Part shown: piece after piece, positions 37,301 through 44,590 of the stretch
Layout: the number at the start of each line of letters is the position of its first letter
How positions within the stretch are numbered: position 1 is the stretch's first letter
DNA from: Marivita sp.
GTDB taxonomy: Bacteria; Pseudomonadota; Alphaproteobacteria; Rhodobacterales; Rhodobacteraceae
Length of the DNA: 64,000 bases
Assembly (NCBI RefSeq): GCF_022763305.1
Contig: NZ_JALEGT010000035.1
Coordinates: 62,001-126,000 of the forward strand
Reading direction: 5' to 3'
Translations under genes and position numbers: made by a program
Notes under the pieces: generated by a model
Seen by the model: only the letters and a program-made list of their open reading frames with translations
Told to the model about the DNA's origin: nothing
Databases searched by the model: none

Positions 37301-37812
37301 CGTGTCGTCAGGAAATCCTTGTCATTGCCGGTATGCCGCAACAGGAACATGCCGGTGTTGTCGACAAGGTCCGGGTTCGAACAGAGATTGAAATAGAAAT
37401 AGCTGCCCATGCCGCAGCCACCGAAGACGCCGATCCGCCCGGCCTGGCCTTCGGGCATGTGCCCTGCATTTTCCAGCGCTTCCCACGCACATTCGAGGAA
37501 CTGGCGATGCTGCGGGTCCATGATTGCAGCATCTTTGGGAGACAGGCCGAAAAAGTCGGCATCGAAGTGATCGAACCGGTCCAGCCGCGCCGCGTAGGGC
37601 ACATAATCCCGGTGGCGCATCAGACCAGGAGGGACGCCGGCCTCGGCCAGTTCGTCTTCGGTCAGGCGATGAATCGACGAGACACCATCACGGAGGTTGC
37701 GCCAGTATTGCGCAAGCGTTGCGGCACCCGGAAGATGCGCCGACATGCCGACGATGGCGATATCCCCATCCGCACCGAGAGATGGCGCGGTTGTTTCATG
37801 TGTCATGGTCAT
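31330..37812 (-). CDS. Type I polyketide synthase, KS-AT-KR-DH-ACP-TE
   Basis: A 2160-residue multidomain synthase. KS at about 14-440 with C189 in TACSTS and the two His motifs (CHGTGTYLGDP, KTNIGHLD). AT at about 537-860 with S637 in GHSMGE; the specificity segment reads DIGAHS rather than HAFH or YASH. About 890-1160 is the structural KR part, and the KR proper lies at 1168-1370 (ITGGFGGIG, Y1341 in DYVAANEY). DH follows at about 1395-1680 (IDQHRTKQGDALFPG, HPGLLDIATG). The ACP has S1813 in LGGHSLIAV, and the thioesterase at about 1890-2140 has S1960 in GFSGGG and a C-terminal PGDHDSM. No ER or methyltransferase is seen. The ATG at 37806 has better spacing from AGGG than the one at 37812. 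Confidence 0.94.
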   Translation of the reverse strand: MTMTHETTAPSLGADGDIAIVGMSAHLPGAATLAQYWRNLRDGVSSIHRLTEDELAEAGVPPGLMRHRDYVPYAARLDRFDHFDADFFGLSPKDAAIMDPQHRQFLECAWEALENAGHMPEGQAGRIGVFGGCGMGSYFYFNLCSNPDLVDNTGMFLLRHTGNDKDFLTTRVSHVFDLDGPSVNVQTACSTSLVATHFACQSLLNGECDLALAGGVTIELPQGQGYLYKENEILSPDGQCHAFDHRAKGTVFGSGAGVVVLRRLADAIADGDHIWTVIKGSAVNNDGAAKAGYLAPSVEGQADAIAEAQAIAGVTADTIDYVECHGTGTYLGDPIEVAALTQAFQATSDAVGHCRIGSVKTNIGHLDTAAGVASLIKASMALHHRQMPPSLGFEKPNPTIDFEHSPFRVNDRLTDWPRRDHPRRAGVNSLGVGGTNAHVVLEEAPERQASEASDWPFQIITVSGRTKQALDANAAQLAAHLRANPDQPLADVAWTLKTGRRAFEKRRIVVARTHEDAAKLLDGSDARRVHSHDALSRPETVFLFPGGGAQYVGMGRDLYETEPVFAEWMDRGLAHLQTLETRDIRALWLPEPGKDTDAAEALRQPSLQLPLIMIVEYALAQLWMSWGLLPSALAGHSMGENTAACVAGVMSFEDCIGLVHLRGTLFDTVEKGGMISVALPAEELKPLLGEKLDLGAINSPGLSVASGPSGALMTLEAELKRRDVDFTRIPIDIGAHSRMLDPILDRFQAYLEQIELTPPQIPITSNRTGEMMTAEQATNPDYWVSHLRGTVNFAKCLDTLSDRQNRIFLEVGPGKALSVLARQCEGIQANQVLSSLRHPDEEIEDDRHMLEVLGRVWALGGHVDWDQIWGEARRNRVPLPTYAFQRSRYYIEPGQPQNQTVSSFLTRIEGIENWGWTPVWRPKYAATPVDVRTDLDKADLQSWLVFMDDAGVASAAAKRLRAAGHSIVEVWPGDSFARLDDTTYVLAPERGREGYDLLFRDMLSRRLVPSRIAHFWGVTKDNSHRPGSSFFHRMQEHGFYSLMFIAQAIADETLPRPTQISVFTNGAAAFGDERLVSPEKAIMSGPVRVIPREIPGLTVSSLDLVLPAAPTRRLFARRTDARADQRDWQDLVDQVIEDMIADPSATIALLRSGRRYEQALQKTPLKPVTESPVRPGGTYLITGGFGGIGLTVARSLAELGCTLVLTARGNLPKREVWAHYLQRHAPQDKLARRIRAVQELEALGAKVEPHAADICNLPEMQGVVEATVARHGRIDGVIHAAGLMEDAPLLAKSTGSIEKVFSSKIHGTKVLDQLFPDGSTDFIVLFASSSTQTAPAGQIDYVAANEYLNAYAHARRGDATRVMAINWGIWADVGMAATALADRIGETDPVAFDPVDLPLLDKTGFDPAGNRIFEARYTTEDWFIDQHRTKQGDALFPGAGYLTLASKALRGQGETSSFAIRNMTFLRPLHVPDGGERDIRLRLSRRDDGYHMDVLGSCHLDGQAGFVPIVTADLSLIPEAQPKPIDIDAIRKRCGVARTASNGTKLAAAQETQLAFGTHWKVLDSCAYGDREGIADLSLNAVAQEDRRWHFHPGLLDIATGWAMELIDGYRADRLWVPVSYDRVHVYHPLPERIVSWVRSSGSNRNDDETASFDISIAMPDGTVCMEIEDFSIKRLSDMSSLSTPVKAAKTEFEPADFRKSTQPLSPAEERFQHNLSQGITSDTGAEAFLRALGRGAPQVYVSSLDMQALIEQAMIANDPKSEGQKFDRPQLAGDYVAPETEIERTLVGIWEELLGVQNVGVEDSFFDLGGHSLIAVRLFAKVRKTYNVDFPISILFEAPTIRACASLIKERTGLSDTAEVKDKKPKPQTRRFKHIVAMHDGEGGPKSPFFLVAGMFGNVLNLRHLAQLLGSDRPFYGLQARGLYGDETPHSSIRDAARDYIAEMKQVQPTGPYYVGGFSGGGITAYEIAHQLEKMGDEVALIVLLDTPLPQRRPLARKDRLLIQLQETRRKGLAYPVIWLRNRIDWELSKRRASEETKATHSFHNAEIEQAFLQAVSTYEVKRWSGRIALFRPPLHATWTVSGGRLVNHERAYLFDDNDWGQYVPQIEVFEVPGDHDSMVLEPNVRVLASYLRNVITTTEASVGGKGRVLSFKATEAAE

Positions 37813-37912
37813 ACCCTATTCCCAAGGACGGACCAGTATCGCATAAATATGAACAAAATTGGGCGCGCACTGGGATGTTGACAAGTCTCTTTTGATGGAT
37901 GGCCCGCGCAGG

Positions 37913-39271
37913 TCACATTGAGGCAAGCGCAAGAACGTCATCCAGATTAAAGGAAATGGCGACGGCGATCAGTCCGGCACCGATGCAGGCAAAGGCCATG
38001 TCATGCTTGGCATCCCAGGCTTTCGCGTTTTGGGCCAACCACACGACAAAGGGATAGGCCGCCAAACCAGCAAGGCCCTGGCCGACAAGAGCCCCGAACA
38101 ATCCGCCGAGTTGCAGGCCGATATAAAGGCACCCAAGGGTCAGAACTGCCCGCGCAATGGACAAGACAAAGAACCTGCGCGAGTCGCCCGTGGCGAGTGC
38201 GGCATGTTCATACGTCAGGACTAGGAGCTGCGGCATCTGCATCGCGGCGATCAGCACGACCACGGGGCCGGCCATCAGGTATCTTGGATCGTAGAGCAGA
38301 TCGATCAGCAGAACCCCGGCAATCGACACACCACCCGTCAGCGCCATCATTCCGGACGTCAGGACGACCCGCATCTTGCGGATGCTGCGAAAGTTCTCGG
38401 CACTCTGCGAGGGCGGCCGTTCCCGATAGAGCGGGATCAGCACCTTGCGCGTCATCATGGTGCCCATCAACAGCGGAAAACTCGCGATGAAAAAGCCGAT
38501 GTTATAAATGCCGAACTGTTCCAGCGTCAGGAACTTGCCGATCAGCAGCTTGTCGCCCTGCATGTAGAGAAAGCCGCAGATTGTGCTCAGGAAAATCCAC
38601 TTGCCAAACCCGATCAGTTCGCTCGCGGCCTCGCGCTCCCAGTTGAAGCGGTTTCGCTCTCCGGGAAGAAAGATGTTGTAGGCGATGAGCACAAGAAAAG
38701 ACGAGATGATCCCGCTGATCACAAGCGCCCAGACCGAGTGAAGCTGCCAGGCAAGAAGGACCGTGATGACAATCGTGATCGCCTGCACACCCAGCTCGAT
38801 ACCCGTCATGCGCCCAACCATGAGGTGCCGATTGGCCGTTTCGAGCCGCGTCGGATTGAACCCCGCAATGAACAGGGTCACGCCAGCACACGGCAGGATC
38901 CACGCCAGCAGAGGTTCCCCGTACAGGTTCGCCACGGGGATCGCCATGAGGCAGGCAACCGCCCAAAGAAGCGTGCCGCGGATGACCTGGATCGTCCACG
39001 CAGTGTCGAGAAACTTCTGATCGTCGCCGCGCTTGGACTGCATGATCGACGCACCGACGCCGACATCCGAGAACATCGCAAGCCCCTGCATCAGGACACT
39101 GACCAGCGCCATCATCCCGAAGACTTCCGGGAAAAGAAGGCGCGTCAGGATCAGGTTGGAGGCAAGGCGCAGAAACTGGCCCGACGCATACCCGCCAAGC
39201 GTGAACATGGAGCTGCGCATGAACCGCGCGTTGAGCGACGTGCCCCGAAATCTCGACATAATGGCTTGCAT
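37913..39271 (-). CDS. Oligosaccharide flippase (Wzx/PST family)
   Basis: A 452-residue membrane protein with 12 or more hydrophobic segments. The N-terminus (FTLGGYASGQFLRLASNLIL, then LLFPEVFGMMALVSVL) and GASIMQSKRGDD loop are typical of polysaccharide-specific transporters that flip undecaprenyl-linked repeat units. The ATG at 39271 overlaps the stop of the upstream GT2 by one base and has GAGGG upstream. A 100-base gap separates it from the PKS, so the PKS set may have its own promoter but lies in the same direction. It is the only obvious membrane exporter near the PKS/NRPS genes. Confidence 0.9.
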   Translation of the reverse strand: MQAIMSRFRGTSLNARFMRSSMFTLGGYASGQFLRLASNLILTRLLFPEVFGMMALVSVLMQGLAMFSDVGVGASIMQSKRGDDQKFLDTAWTIQVIRGTLLWAVACLMAIPVANLYGEPLLAWILPCAGVTLFIAGFNPTRLETANRHLMVGRMTGIELGVQAITIVITVLLAWQLHSVWALVISGIISSFLVLIAYNIFLPGERNRFNWEREAASELIGFGKWIFLSTICGFLYMQGDKLLIGKFLTLEQFGIYNIGFFIASFPLLMGTMMTRKVLIPLYRERPPSQSAENFRSIRKMRVVLTSGMMALTGGVSIAGVLLIDLLYDPRYLMAGPVVVLIAAMQMPQLLVLTYEHAALATGDSRRFFVLSIARAVLTLGCLYIGLQLGGLFGALVGQGLAGLAAYPFVVWLAQNAKAWDAKHDMAFACIGAGLIAVAISFNLDDVLALASM

Positions 39272-40143
39272 CACCGCCCTCTACTCCAACCCGTTGCCTT
39301 GCTGCCAGTCAGGCGAACGGCAAGTGCAACTCCTGAATATACGGCAAAACCGAGCGGATCCTTTAGGGTCAGCTTCATCTTGTCGCGAGCCGGAAAGGGC
39401 GGCTTGTCGTCATTGTCGAGCAATTCCGGATAATATTCCTGGATTTCATCGACACCGGCATTCTGGCGCCTGCGGACCCGAACAAGGTTTCTCCACCCTT
39501 CAACCAGAGGCCAGGTACAGGGGGCGTCGACGGCGACCCGTTCTTCCGGGCGAAAGCTCAGCCGGACGAAGGTGTCGTCGGAAATGATGTTGGGAAACGC
39601 CCCCCATCGCATGCGCCCGGCGGCATTCACGGCGAAGAGTCCCGCACCGGGTACACCGTGTTTCATGAAGGGCACCTGCGCGTAGATGCGGGCATAGGCC
39701 CGCGTAGTCCAGGTCCGCGCCGGCGCAAGCTCGAGGCGGCCACTGGCATAGCGCGGTTCCGGTTGGTCCAACGCGTCGAAAAGCTTGGCAATCAGGGGTT
39801 TCGATACCTCGACATCCGCATCGAGATAGACCCGGATGGGGGCGCGGGCGATGTGATCCCCTGCATTCAGCGCCCCCAGCTTGCCACCTTCCTTGCGATC
39901 GAGCACATGCAGAATGCGCCCTGTCGCTTGGAACAGGGGCTTCATTTCAAGTGCCTTCGCGGTCGTCCGATCCGTGCTTCCGTTGGATATGACGATCGTT
40001 TCGAAAGGCGCTGCATGTTCCCAGGTGCTGTGCAGCACGGCACGCAGGCAGTCTCCGATCAGGGCCTCCTCGTTGGATGCCGGGATCAGAACGCTCAGGA
40101 CAGGCATGGCGTCATTTGTGAGACCGCGGGCATTCGGCGGCAT
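39271..40143 (-). CDS. Glycosyltransferase family 2 (EPS locus)
   Basis: A 290-residue GT-A enzyme: VLSVLIPASNEEALIGDCL, VISNGSTDRT and the DXD-type VYLDADVEVSKP. The start is uncertain: the ATG at 40143 has AGGA about ten bases upstream, a GTG lies at 40152 and another ATG at 40107 where the family sequence begins. A hydrophobic stretch near the C-terminus (FAVYSGVALAVRL) suggests membrane contact. It is coupled to the flippase gene (TGATG). It probably adds a sugar to the EPS unit that the flippase moves. Confidence 0.87.
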   Translation of the reverse strand: MPPNARGLTNDAMPVLSVLIPASNEEALIGDCLRAVLHSTWEHAAPFETIVISNGSTDRTTAKALEMKPLFQATGRILHVLDRKEGGKLGALNAGDHIARAPIRVYLDADVEVSKPLIAKLFDALDQPEPRYASGRLELAPARTWTTRAYARIYAQVPFMKHGVPGAGLFAVNAAGRMRWGAFPNIISDDTFVRLSFRPEERVAVDAPCTWPLVEGWRNLVRVRRRQNAGVDEIQEYYPELLDNDDKPPFPARDKMKLTLKDPLGFAVYSGVALAVRLTGSKATGWSRGR

Positions 40144-40237
40144 AAAAGGCACTTCCTATTCGTCCAGAGACCTGCGGATCACGGGATCCGTTGCCATAAG
40201 ATATTGTCAAATTTAAGGAAAGCCGGACAGCGCGGGG

Positions 40238-41911
40238 CTACTCGGCGGCAGAATCCGGCGGGATGCCCCGCAAGACCCGCCAACGCGGATTGTCGTCATC
40301 GAGGTGGCGCAACGCCCCCCAGCTTCCCCATTTACTTGGCCCGGCAACATCGACGAAGGCGTTGAACGGGCTGTCTGTCAGACGGCTCCAAGCCCCGATC
40401 GCCTCGCGATAAAGATCGGCCATCTGTTCAGAATAGCTGAACGCAGTCAAAAACTCGACCAGCCGTTCGTCATCGTTGACCTCCCAGGCAGCGACGGCAT
40501 GGGTTCCGCCTTCGTACATGACCAGTTTAAGCCCGTGCTGTTCGGCGACACCGGCATGATAGGGCCAAAGGAATTCGGTCAGTTCGTTCAACGATCCACG
40601 CCGCACCATATCTGCGGCCATGTCATTCAGTCCCTCGAACCGGTTCTGCCTGACATATTCCCGCAGGGCGACACGCGACAAACCTTTCGCCTCGCCCTCT
40701 TTGCGGGCCCCGTCCTCCGCAGCATCAAAAGCATCGGCCAGTGCCGCCGGTTCACCCAGATCAGCGCCGAAATACCCCGTCACGGCATAGGCATCGAACA
40801 TTTCGACGGGAGGATAGCCCAACATATCCGTCGCGCGATCCCCAAAGAGGATGGACTGTTCAAGTTCGGGCCAGCCCGTATGGACCCCGACGACCCGCAT
40901 CAACCGGTCCTGCCCATCTGCACCGAACACATCGGTCCATATCTTCATCACCGAGGCGGCCCGCACCCCGTAAAACTGCATCCAGCCATCGTTGGTTTCG
41001 CCCCAGACGCGCTCGGCCTGCTGTCCAGACCACTGCGCCTGTTCGAAAAGAAAATTCCACACCTCGTTGGAGTATTCCACATACGCGGTCCGTTCGGGAT
41101 CAAGACCATCCCTGACCATCTGCGCATAGCGCTTGACCTGGTCATCCTCGGCCAGGTGAGGGATGTTGAACCACGGGTCAGCGCCGACGCTGTTGGCCAA
41201 ATCGATCAGAAGAGGAAGCGGCACGCCGCGCCATGCATAACTGAAATCCTCAACCGATGGCATGTCGGACCACGTCTTGATCGTGGACCCATTGGTAAAG
41301 GCCCAGTCCATGAAACGGATCAGATCCACCTTTCCCAACCGCGCCAGCCAATCGGGGTTGAACACCTGACCGGCCTTGTAGGCCTCAAGGTGCTTTTCAG
41401 GGATCACGCGGATATTTCGTATCGGATCATCGGAATCCGTTTCCGAGATCACGATGCCCACCAGATCCGGACCAGGCCTGTAACTGAAGACCCGCAAGCC
41501 CGGTTCGCTTTTGATCACGCGGGCGCGGCCCGTCAGGCTCAAACTGCCTTGACCTTCATACATCAGAACGTAGCGCCCAGAAAGATGCAGGGCGTCCTCC
41601 GGCTGGTCTGTCAGGATGACCGTCTCAAGCTTGCTCGCCGCGGCCGGTATTCTTGTCGGCCAACCGTTCGCATCCATCACACCACTGTCACGGACTTCCT
41701 CGAACTCCATGCCACCCCATTGACCATGAAGATGCCCAAACCAGGGTCGTGCGGATTTCATCACATCGATGAAGGGATGTTGCGTCGACCAATCGGCAAT
41801 GCCGTTCAGACCAAATGCCGTGTGACGTTCATCTGCCGTTTGCTGCGCCTGTGCCAAAGTCGACAGGCCGCCAAACATGATGGTCAACAAAAACACCCAT
41901 AGAAACTTCAT
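40238..41911 (-). CDS. Exported glycoside-hydrolase-like protein (GH-A clan type)
   Basis: A 557-residue protein with a signal peptide (MKFLWVFLLTIMFGGLSTLAQA). The central and C-terminal parts look like a TIM-barrel glycosidase: YVEYSNEVWNF gives an acid/base candidate E283 in the NE context of clan GH-A, and LVMYEGGTHAV gives a nucleophile candidate E467. A beta-rich N-terminal module covers about 60-190. No specific GH family is recognised with confidence. It is the first gene of the second EPS block and could trim or release the polymer in the periplasm or outside. Confidence 0.7.
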   Translation of the reverse strand: MKFLWVFLLTIMFGGLSTLAQAQQTADERHTAFGLNGIADWSTQHPFIDVMKSARPWFGHLHGQWGGMEFEEVRDSGVMDANGWPTRIPAAASKLETVILTDQPEDALHLSGRYVLMYEGQGSLSLTGRARVIKSEPGLRVFSYRPGPDLVGIVISETDSDDPIRNIRVIPEKHLEAYKAGQVFNPDWLARLGKVDLIRFMDWAFTNGSTIKTWSDMPSVEDFSYAWRGVPLPLLIDLANSVGADPWFNIPHLAEDDQVKRYAQMVRDGLDPERTAYVEYSNEVWNFLFEQAQWSGQQAERVWGETNDGWMQFYGVRAASVMKIWTDVFGADGQDRLMRVVGVHTGWPELEQSILFGDRATDMLGYPPVEMFDAYAVTGYFGADLGEPAALADAFDAAEDGARKEGEAKGLSRVALREYVRQNRFEGLNDMAADMVRRGSLNELTEFLWPYHAGVAEQHGLKLVMYEGGTHAVAAWEVNDDERLVEFLTAFSYSEQMADLYREAIGAWSRLTDSPFNAFVDVAGPSKWGSWGALRHLDDDNPRWRVLRGIPPDSAAE

Positions 41912-41956
41912 GGCTTCGGCGCCTCGTCCAAGCTGCTGGTCCGGATACCCATGAAT

Positions 41957-41976
41957 ACGGCAAATCGCCTTACCGT
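41957..41976 (-). terminator. Stem-loop after the flagellar operon
   Basis: On the minus strand an 8-bp stem with two G-T pairs closes a GCGA (GNRA) tetraloop, about 10 bases after the stop at 41986. There is no U-tract, so termination would be weak or the hairpin only protects the 3' end. Confidence 0.3.
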
Positions 41977-41985
41977 TTGAACACT

Positions 41986-43698
41986 TTATCTCGACAATGC
42001 GTCTGTCAGCGACTGGCGCAGGGCCTTGGCATTCTCCACCTGTTGTCGCGCCAATGAAACGGAAACCGGTGTTTCAGCATCGGCGCTCGGCCCCGGCTGA
42101 TTATTGGACGTATTTTCGGGTTCTGTCGCTGTTGCCGCCGTCGATGGACCGTCCACTGTAGCCTCAAGGCCCGTTGTCGAACGACCGATCTGCGTGGCTG
42201 TCGCCGCAAAGCCTTCCTCTTCAAGCCGGTTTGCCACTTGCGCCAGTGCGGCATCCGATGGTGTCGGATCAAGCAATGGCAAGACGCCCAGCGCAAACTC
42301 GAGAAATGTGACGCTGTCCGCATGCAAAGCGACATGCTGGGCCAGTTCGGTTGCGGCAAGTGCATGTTTTCGTTCCGACAGCGGCGGATCGGAGGTCAGC
42401 GCCTCAAGCGCGTCGAAATATCGTTTGTGCTCCAGATAGGCGTCAAAGCCGGCCTGCCAGCTTTGCTCTTCAAGGTCCGTCCCTCGCATTTCGATCGTCA
42501 TCGCCGCCTGCATATCCGGATCAGAAGCAGGTGCTATATTGTAAGCATCGTCAAAAATGCGCTTCGACAAAGCCAATTCTGCGCCGTGATGCTTGGCCAG
42601 ATCCGGAAAAAGCGCGTCGGTCGGATGAGAAAACGGTTCAATAAGATTTTGAAAAAGAAGAATCTGCAACCCAACGGGCAAGGCAGCGAACGTGTTCATC
42701 AATTCGATTTTTGTCGAATTCGGAATATCGGCGCCTTGGCTCAGCGTCGCGATGAGAACGTCATCCAACTTATTGCAGTCCCCGAACCTGAATGATCCGC
42801 CGCGCGCAGTCCCGGTCAGCAAGGCTTCGAACGCCTGGTATCGGGCCTGCTGACGCGGATCGGGTGAGGTTAAGGAAAAGGCAAGTCGAGCCTCTTCAAG
42901 CCGGCCTTCAGAAAGAAATCGCACTGTCCAATCCTCAGCACCTGCAACCGGTTGACCGGGATCGGGTAAGTCTGATTGATCTGCGGATGCATCGACGACA
43001 TCCATCTGGCCGGCATTATTGCCGGTGATGAGATCCCAGACTTTTTCCGACCAGTGACACCTGTCCACATCTTGGTCGAAGGATGGCGCTGTGTCGCCCG
43101 GCACTGTGTCGGTGCGGGTTCGCGGGGTGGGAAATGGTCTGGTGTCAGCGAGTGCGCTGAACCCGCTGATATGGGCGGTCTGGCCGATCTGTGATGCAAT
43201 GGTCTTGTTGATCCGCTCCACCACTGAAAAATCCAGTGCGAACAGCGCGTTGTACGGCCGCGAAGCAATATCGGCAGAGGGGAAGGCGCCACTGGTGACC
43301 GGGAAACGTGGCAAGGGAGACGATTTCTTGACTGATCCGTCATGAATATCGATCACAATCAATCCGCTGGACTCGAGGACTGCGCTGGCCTCGCAATCGC
43401 AATTCAACTGAACCTCGATTCCGGTCTCGGTGCGACTAACCGCTTTGACGCGATCCGTTGTGATCCGGTCGAACAACCGGCTTTGGTCAAGCTCGGAAAA
43501 CACCGGCACGACATTCAGACCAATCCTGTCACGCCCCAAGTCCTTTAGAGCAATCTCGCGAAGAGGGGCGCTTGAGGAAATGGTCACACGCGTAAACGCT
43601 GCATGTTCACCCCCACGCACGATGCCGGAATTGGCCAATACAGCCTGTGGCCATAGAAGACCGAAACAGAAAAGAATTGCGCGACAGATATCAGGCAT
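41986..43698 (-). CDS. Exported protein of unknown function coupled to motA
   Basis: From the ATG at 43698, which overlaps the motA stop by 8 bases, the protein has 570 residues with a signal peptide (MPDICRAILFCFGLLWPQAVLA). The frame is open 53 codons further upstream, but that part lies inside motA and is not chosen. The N-terminal 120 residues are beta-rich (FTRVTISSSAPLREIALKDL); the remainder is predicted helical with TPR-like spacing (EEARLAFSLTSPDPRQQARYQAFEALL) and ends in a Thr/Ala/Glu-rich linker and a helix. No family is recognised. The strict linkage to motA suggests a periplasmic role in flagellar motor assembly or function. Confidence 0.75.
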   Translation of the reverse strand: MPDICRAILFCFGLLWPQAVLANSGIVRGGEHAAFTRVTISSSAPLREIALKDLGRDRIGLNVVPVFSELDQSRLFDRITTDRVKAVSRTETGIEVQLNCDCEASAVLESSGLIVIDIHDGSVKKSSPLPRFPVTSGAFPSADIASRPYNALFALDFSVVERINKTIASQIGQTAHISGFSALADTRPFPTPRTRTDTVPGDTAPSFDQDVDRCHWSEKVWDLITGNNAGQMDVVDASADQSDLPDPGQPVAGAEDWTVRFLSEGRLEEARLAFSLTSPDPRQQARYQAFEALLTGTARGGSFRFGDCNKLDDVLIATLSQGADIPNSTKIELMNTFAALPVGLQILLFQNLIEPFSHPTDALFPDLAKHHGAELALSKRIFDDAYNIAPASDPDMQAAMTIEMRGTDLEEQSWQAGFDAYLEHKRYFDALEALTSDPPLSERKHALAATELAQHVALHADSVTFLEFALGVLPLLDPTPSDAALAQVANRLEEEGFAATATQIGRSTTGLEATVDGPSTAATATEPENTSNNQPGPSADAETPVSVSLARQQVENAKALRQSLTDALSR

Positions 43699-44557
43699 TG
43701 ATCTTGATCGTGCGAATGGCGTCGTCCAGCGCCGAAAAACCGGGACGGTGGTGATGGGGGATTCCCTGTCTTGCCACTTCCAGGCACATCTTCGGCGGAT
43801 GCTGATGCAGATGTGAGACAAAGACTTCCTTGATCGTACGATAGAAATAGATGTCATCGTCAGCAGCGGCTTTCACCTTAAGCGCAAACGGTGCGACGAG
43901 GCAATAAGCCAGGAAAACGCCAAGGAATGTCCCAACCAAGGCACCACCGATCAGTTTCCCCAGCACTTCCGGTGGCTGGTCGATCGATCCCATCGTCTTG
44001 ATCACGCCCAATACCGCGGCCACGATTCCCAGCGCCGGCAACCCATCCGCAATGGATTGAAGTCCATGCACCGAGTGTTCAAGGTGGTGTTTCGTCTCCT
44101 CGATCTTCTTGTCCAGCAACTCTTCGACCTGCATCGGGTCATCGTAGTTCATCGCCGCAGATCGCAACGTGTCACAGATGATGTCGAGCGCCGCGTGATC
44201 CCGAAGAAGTTTCGGAAACTGAGCAAAGATGTCCGAGTCCTGCGGATTGTCGATATGTGCTTCCAACCCGACCGGGTTTTTCCGTGCAAGATTGATCAGC
44301 TGGTACAGCACCTGCAACAAGAGCGTATAGTCCTCTGCTTTCCATTGGCTTCCCTTGAAGACCTTCATCGTGTCCCGTGCCGTCTGTTTGAGGGACGACA
44401 TCGTGTTTCCGACGGCAAATGCTCCAACAGCCGCTCCGCCGATCATCATCATCTCAAAGGGAAGCGATTTCAGAATGATCCCCAGTTTACCACCCGCGAG
44501 CAGATAGCCACCGAATACCATGACGAAGGTGAAGGCGATGCCCGCCAGTGCGATCAT
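43691..44557 (-). CDS. motA: Flagellar motor stator protein MotA
   Basis: A 288-residue inner-membrane protein with four hydrophobic segments. AGIAFTFVMVFGGYLLAGG and the MMIGGAAVGAFAVGN segment form TM1-2, a charged cytoplasmic domain follows, and LPALGIVAAVLGVIKTMG and LIGGALVGTFLGVFLAYCLV are TM3-4 with the conserved prolines of the proton channel. It forms the stator with MotB, which is encoded 5 kb upstream in the same block rather than adjacent. GAGGA lies eight bases before the ATG. It follows flgI with 33 bases between. Confidence 0.95.
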   Translation of the reverse strand: MIALAGIAFTFVMVFGGYLLAGGKLGIILKSLPFEMMMIGGAAVGAFAVGNTMSSLKQTARDTMKVFKGSQWKAEDYTLLLQVLYQLINLARKNPVGLEAHIDNPQDSDIFAQFPKLLRDHAALDIICDTLRSAAMNYDDPMQVEELLDKKIEETKHHLEHSVHGLQSIADGLPALGIVAAVLGVIKTMGSIDQPPEVLGKLIGGALVGTFLGVFLAYCLVAPFALKVKAAADDDIYFYRTIKEVFVSHLHQHPPKMCLEVARQGIPHHHRPGFSALDDAIRTIKINA

Positions 44558-44590
44558 AGGGAAAGGTCCTCTTTGTGGATGAGAGTCAGC

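Noticed and set aside
35455-37881. An 808-codon plus-strand open frame opposite the PKS
   Set aside because: Antisense to intact KS and AT domains and without any recognisable motif.
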